From Clostridiales bacterium (GTDB lineage: Bacteria > Bacillota > Clostridia > Lachnospirales > Lachnospiraceae): a DNA stretch of 6,611 nt. A program made the translations under genes and the position numbers. How positions within the stretch are numbered: position 1 is the first letter of the stretch; the number at the start of each line of letters is the position of its first letter. Under the pieces are notes generated by a model. It was not told where the DNA came from, ran no database searches, and saw only the letters and a program-made list of their open reading frames with translations. Shown piece after piece: positions 5,298 through 6,611 of the stretch. The stretch spans positions 1-6,611 of the forward strand of contig JAJUHH010000167.1 of the NCBI GenBank assembly GCA_029267975.1, read 5' to 3'.

Positions 5298-6611
5298 TCA
5301 GTCAAACAGATAGGATAAAAATACATTTCCCGCATCCGCGAATAACTTCGCACTATCCTGTATCCCCATCTTGACGGCCTTATTCTTGGACGGATCTATC
5401 ACCATAATATTAAAGCTATCATAGCCATAAATCAAGACTGCTTTATTATGATCAGTAAATGCTATCACTGGTCTTCCCTCTGAAATATAGTACAGGGCAT
5501 CATCAAGAGTAATTCCTGTTAAACGCACCGGTGTAAGCTTGGAATACTTCTTCAGTATATCATAGGCCGTGTTTTGATCCGGCGATAAATTCTTACCGCT
5601 GATACCTGCCTTCTGGAAGGTTAGCATCAATCTCAGGCATTCCTCCACCGTCTGATCCTGCGTCAACTCCCAGCTCAGGTTATCGATACCTGGGATGGTA
5701 TACTTGCTGGCCTTCACACCTCGCTCCCACACCAGCTGCTGATTGTTATTCACAACTACACCTACACGGTCTCTTGCCACTGCAATTGCATCCGCAGCAT
5801 TATCATAGGAGCCTGCAATCCCTCCACTGATATAAGGATAATACTGCAGCTTATTCTGTACGGTGGAAGGAAGCCGCAAGGTTGGATCCTCATCAATAAT
5901 GGTCATCACCGTGGTCAATACCTGGGGCACCTGCCCCATTACAAAACCCTTGGGCAGGGACAGATAATATTCCTTTAAAGCCTGATCACCTGTCTTGAAG
6001 GTCACCTTAGTCAGCTCTGCTGCCGGCTTTTCCTGGTTCATGATATAATCATCCGAGGTAAGGGCATATACCATACGTCCCTCCTGCTCCTGCTTCTGAA
6101 CCCTGCGCAGAATAACCACATTATCCCGAACCTGAAGTCCTGATACATAAAAACCTTCTTTTTCGTAACTCTTAAGTACTTTTTTATCTACAGAAGCAAT
6201 TTCTACCGTACTCATGGGTGCAATTACGCTGCCGTCCATCATTGAGGCAATGTCCGCTTCTGACACATAGCCATAGATAATGTTAGAATCAATAATATCC
6301 ATGAGCCGAATGCTTTGGCCTTGCTTTGCACTGATGGTTTCAACGATGCCTGTTTCCAGGTTCATGATATTGATATTCTTTGACTGCCTGGGATCAGAGG
6401 AATCCTGCCAGGCCACATAACTTAGATCCTTCAGAAGCACAGCCTGATCCTTGTTTATATTCTCTGCGATCTGCGCAAGCTTTCTGGTGGTAAGGTCATA
6501 GGAATATATATTATTGTATACCTGAAAATAGAATATGTCCATGGAGTTTACATAAGTCAAGCTGCCCAAATTCTCCTTCAGGGTGGCGTAAGGCTCTTCC
6601 ACAGGTATATA
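5298..6611 (-). CDS. C-terminal part of a propeller-like protein with a degenerate C39-like domain (5' end outside window)
   Basis: The frame stays open to the window edge (codons Tyr-Ile-Pro precede the GTG at 6602), so 437 residues of a longer protein are visible and the true start lies beyond. Numbering from that GTG, residues 15 to about 200 contain beta-strand-rich stretches of the propeller sort (NNIYSYDLTTRKLAQI, NINIMNLETGIVETI, STVEIASVDKKVLKSY). Residues 215-300 are an unclassified linker. Residues 300-434 resemble a papain-like C39 fold: an early Cys322 in EECLRLMLTFQ, then EGRPVIAFTDHNKAVLIYGYD (375-395, split by Phe382) and MVIDPSKNKAVKMG (400-413). Where C39 peptidases have His just before the VLIYGYD strand, this protein has Lys387, with a His two residues earlier, so catalysis is doubtful. 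It is probably an envelope or secreted protein, but the signal region is not visible. Confidence 0.6.
   Translation of the reverse strand, partial: YIPVEEPYATLKENLGSLTYVNSMDIFYFQVYNNIYSYDLTTRKLAQIAENINKDQAVLLKDLSYVAWQDSSDPRQSKNINIMNLETGIVETISAKQGQSIRLMDIIDSNIIYGYVSEADIASMMDGSVIAPMSTVEIASVDKKVLKSYEKEGFYVSGLQVRDNVVILRRVQKQEQEGRMVYALTSDDYIMNQEKPAAELTKVTFKTGDQALKEYYLSLPKGFVMGQVPQVLTTVMTIIDEDPTLRLPSTVQNKLQYYPYISGGIAGSYDNAADAIAVARDRVGVVVNNNQQLVWERGVKASKYTIPGIDNLSWELTQDQTVEECLRLMLTFQKAGISGKNLSPDQNTAYDILKKYSKLTPVRLTGITLDDALYYISEGRPVIAFTDHNKAVLIYGYDSFNIMVIDPSKNKAVKMGIQDSAKLFADAGNVFLSYLFD

Noticed and set aside
6600..6602. GTG as the start of the right-hand gene
   Set aside because: The frame remains open to the window edge, no ribosome binding site precedes the GTG, and the protein begins mid-domain; the gene is truncated by the window.

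Overview
The window reads as ordinary chromosomal DNA from a low-to-mid GC Gram-positive anaerobe, most likely a clostridium of the Lachnospiraceae type. The grounds are purine-rich Shine-Dalgarno sites (AAGGAGG), SigA-type promoters with AT-rich spacers, and the character of the proteins: a DeoB and Dtd of Firmicutes type, a short M29 aminopeptidase, and a PAP2-like membrane protein of a clostridial kind. The taxonomic call is inference from composition and family resemblance, not from a database search.

Layout, left to right. Positions 1-287 hold no convincing gene. They contain a strong promoter firing leftward out of the window (10-38), a long imperfect inverted repeat (137-220) and a small imperfect direct repeat (226-281). 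Next comes a leftward pair, deoB (phosphopentomutase) followed 42 bases downstream by dtd (D-aminoacyl-tRNA deacylase), with a plausible promoter at 2021-2049. A 263-base divergent intergenic region separates deoB from a rightward six-span PAP2-like membrane protein. That gene has an extended -10 promoter overlapped by a perfect dyad. It ends at a two-part hairpin terminator (2985-3026), which also lies just beyond the leftward unit converging from the right.

The converging unit is an M29-family aminopeptidase followed by a family 2 glycosyltransferase, 19 bases apart and probably co-transcribed. Upstream of the aminopeptidase is a perfect 13-bp hairpin that overlaps a candidate promoter. The right end is the C-terminal 437 codons of a leftward gene that runs off the window. 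Its product looks like a repeat-rich, beta-propeller-like protein with a C-terminal peptidase C39-like fold whose active site appears incomplete.

Functionally the genes form small housekeeping or envelope units rather than one pathway: nucleoside salvage (deoB), translation quality control (dtd), peptide turnover (M29), glycan transfer (GT2), and membrane lipid or phosphate-ester chemistry (PAP2-like). I see no CRISPR array, tRNA, rRNA, transposase, phage gene, toxin-antitoxin pair or defence system, and no evidence of a new multi-gene system. The items most worth a second look are the non-coding structures and the two proteins with altered active-site motifs.
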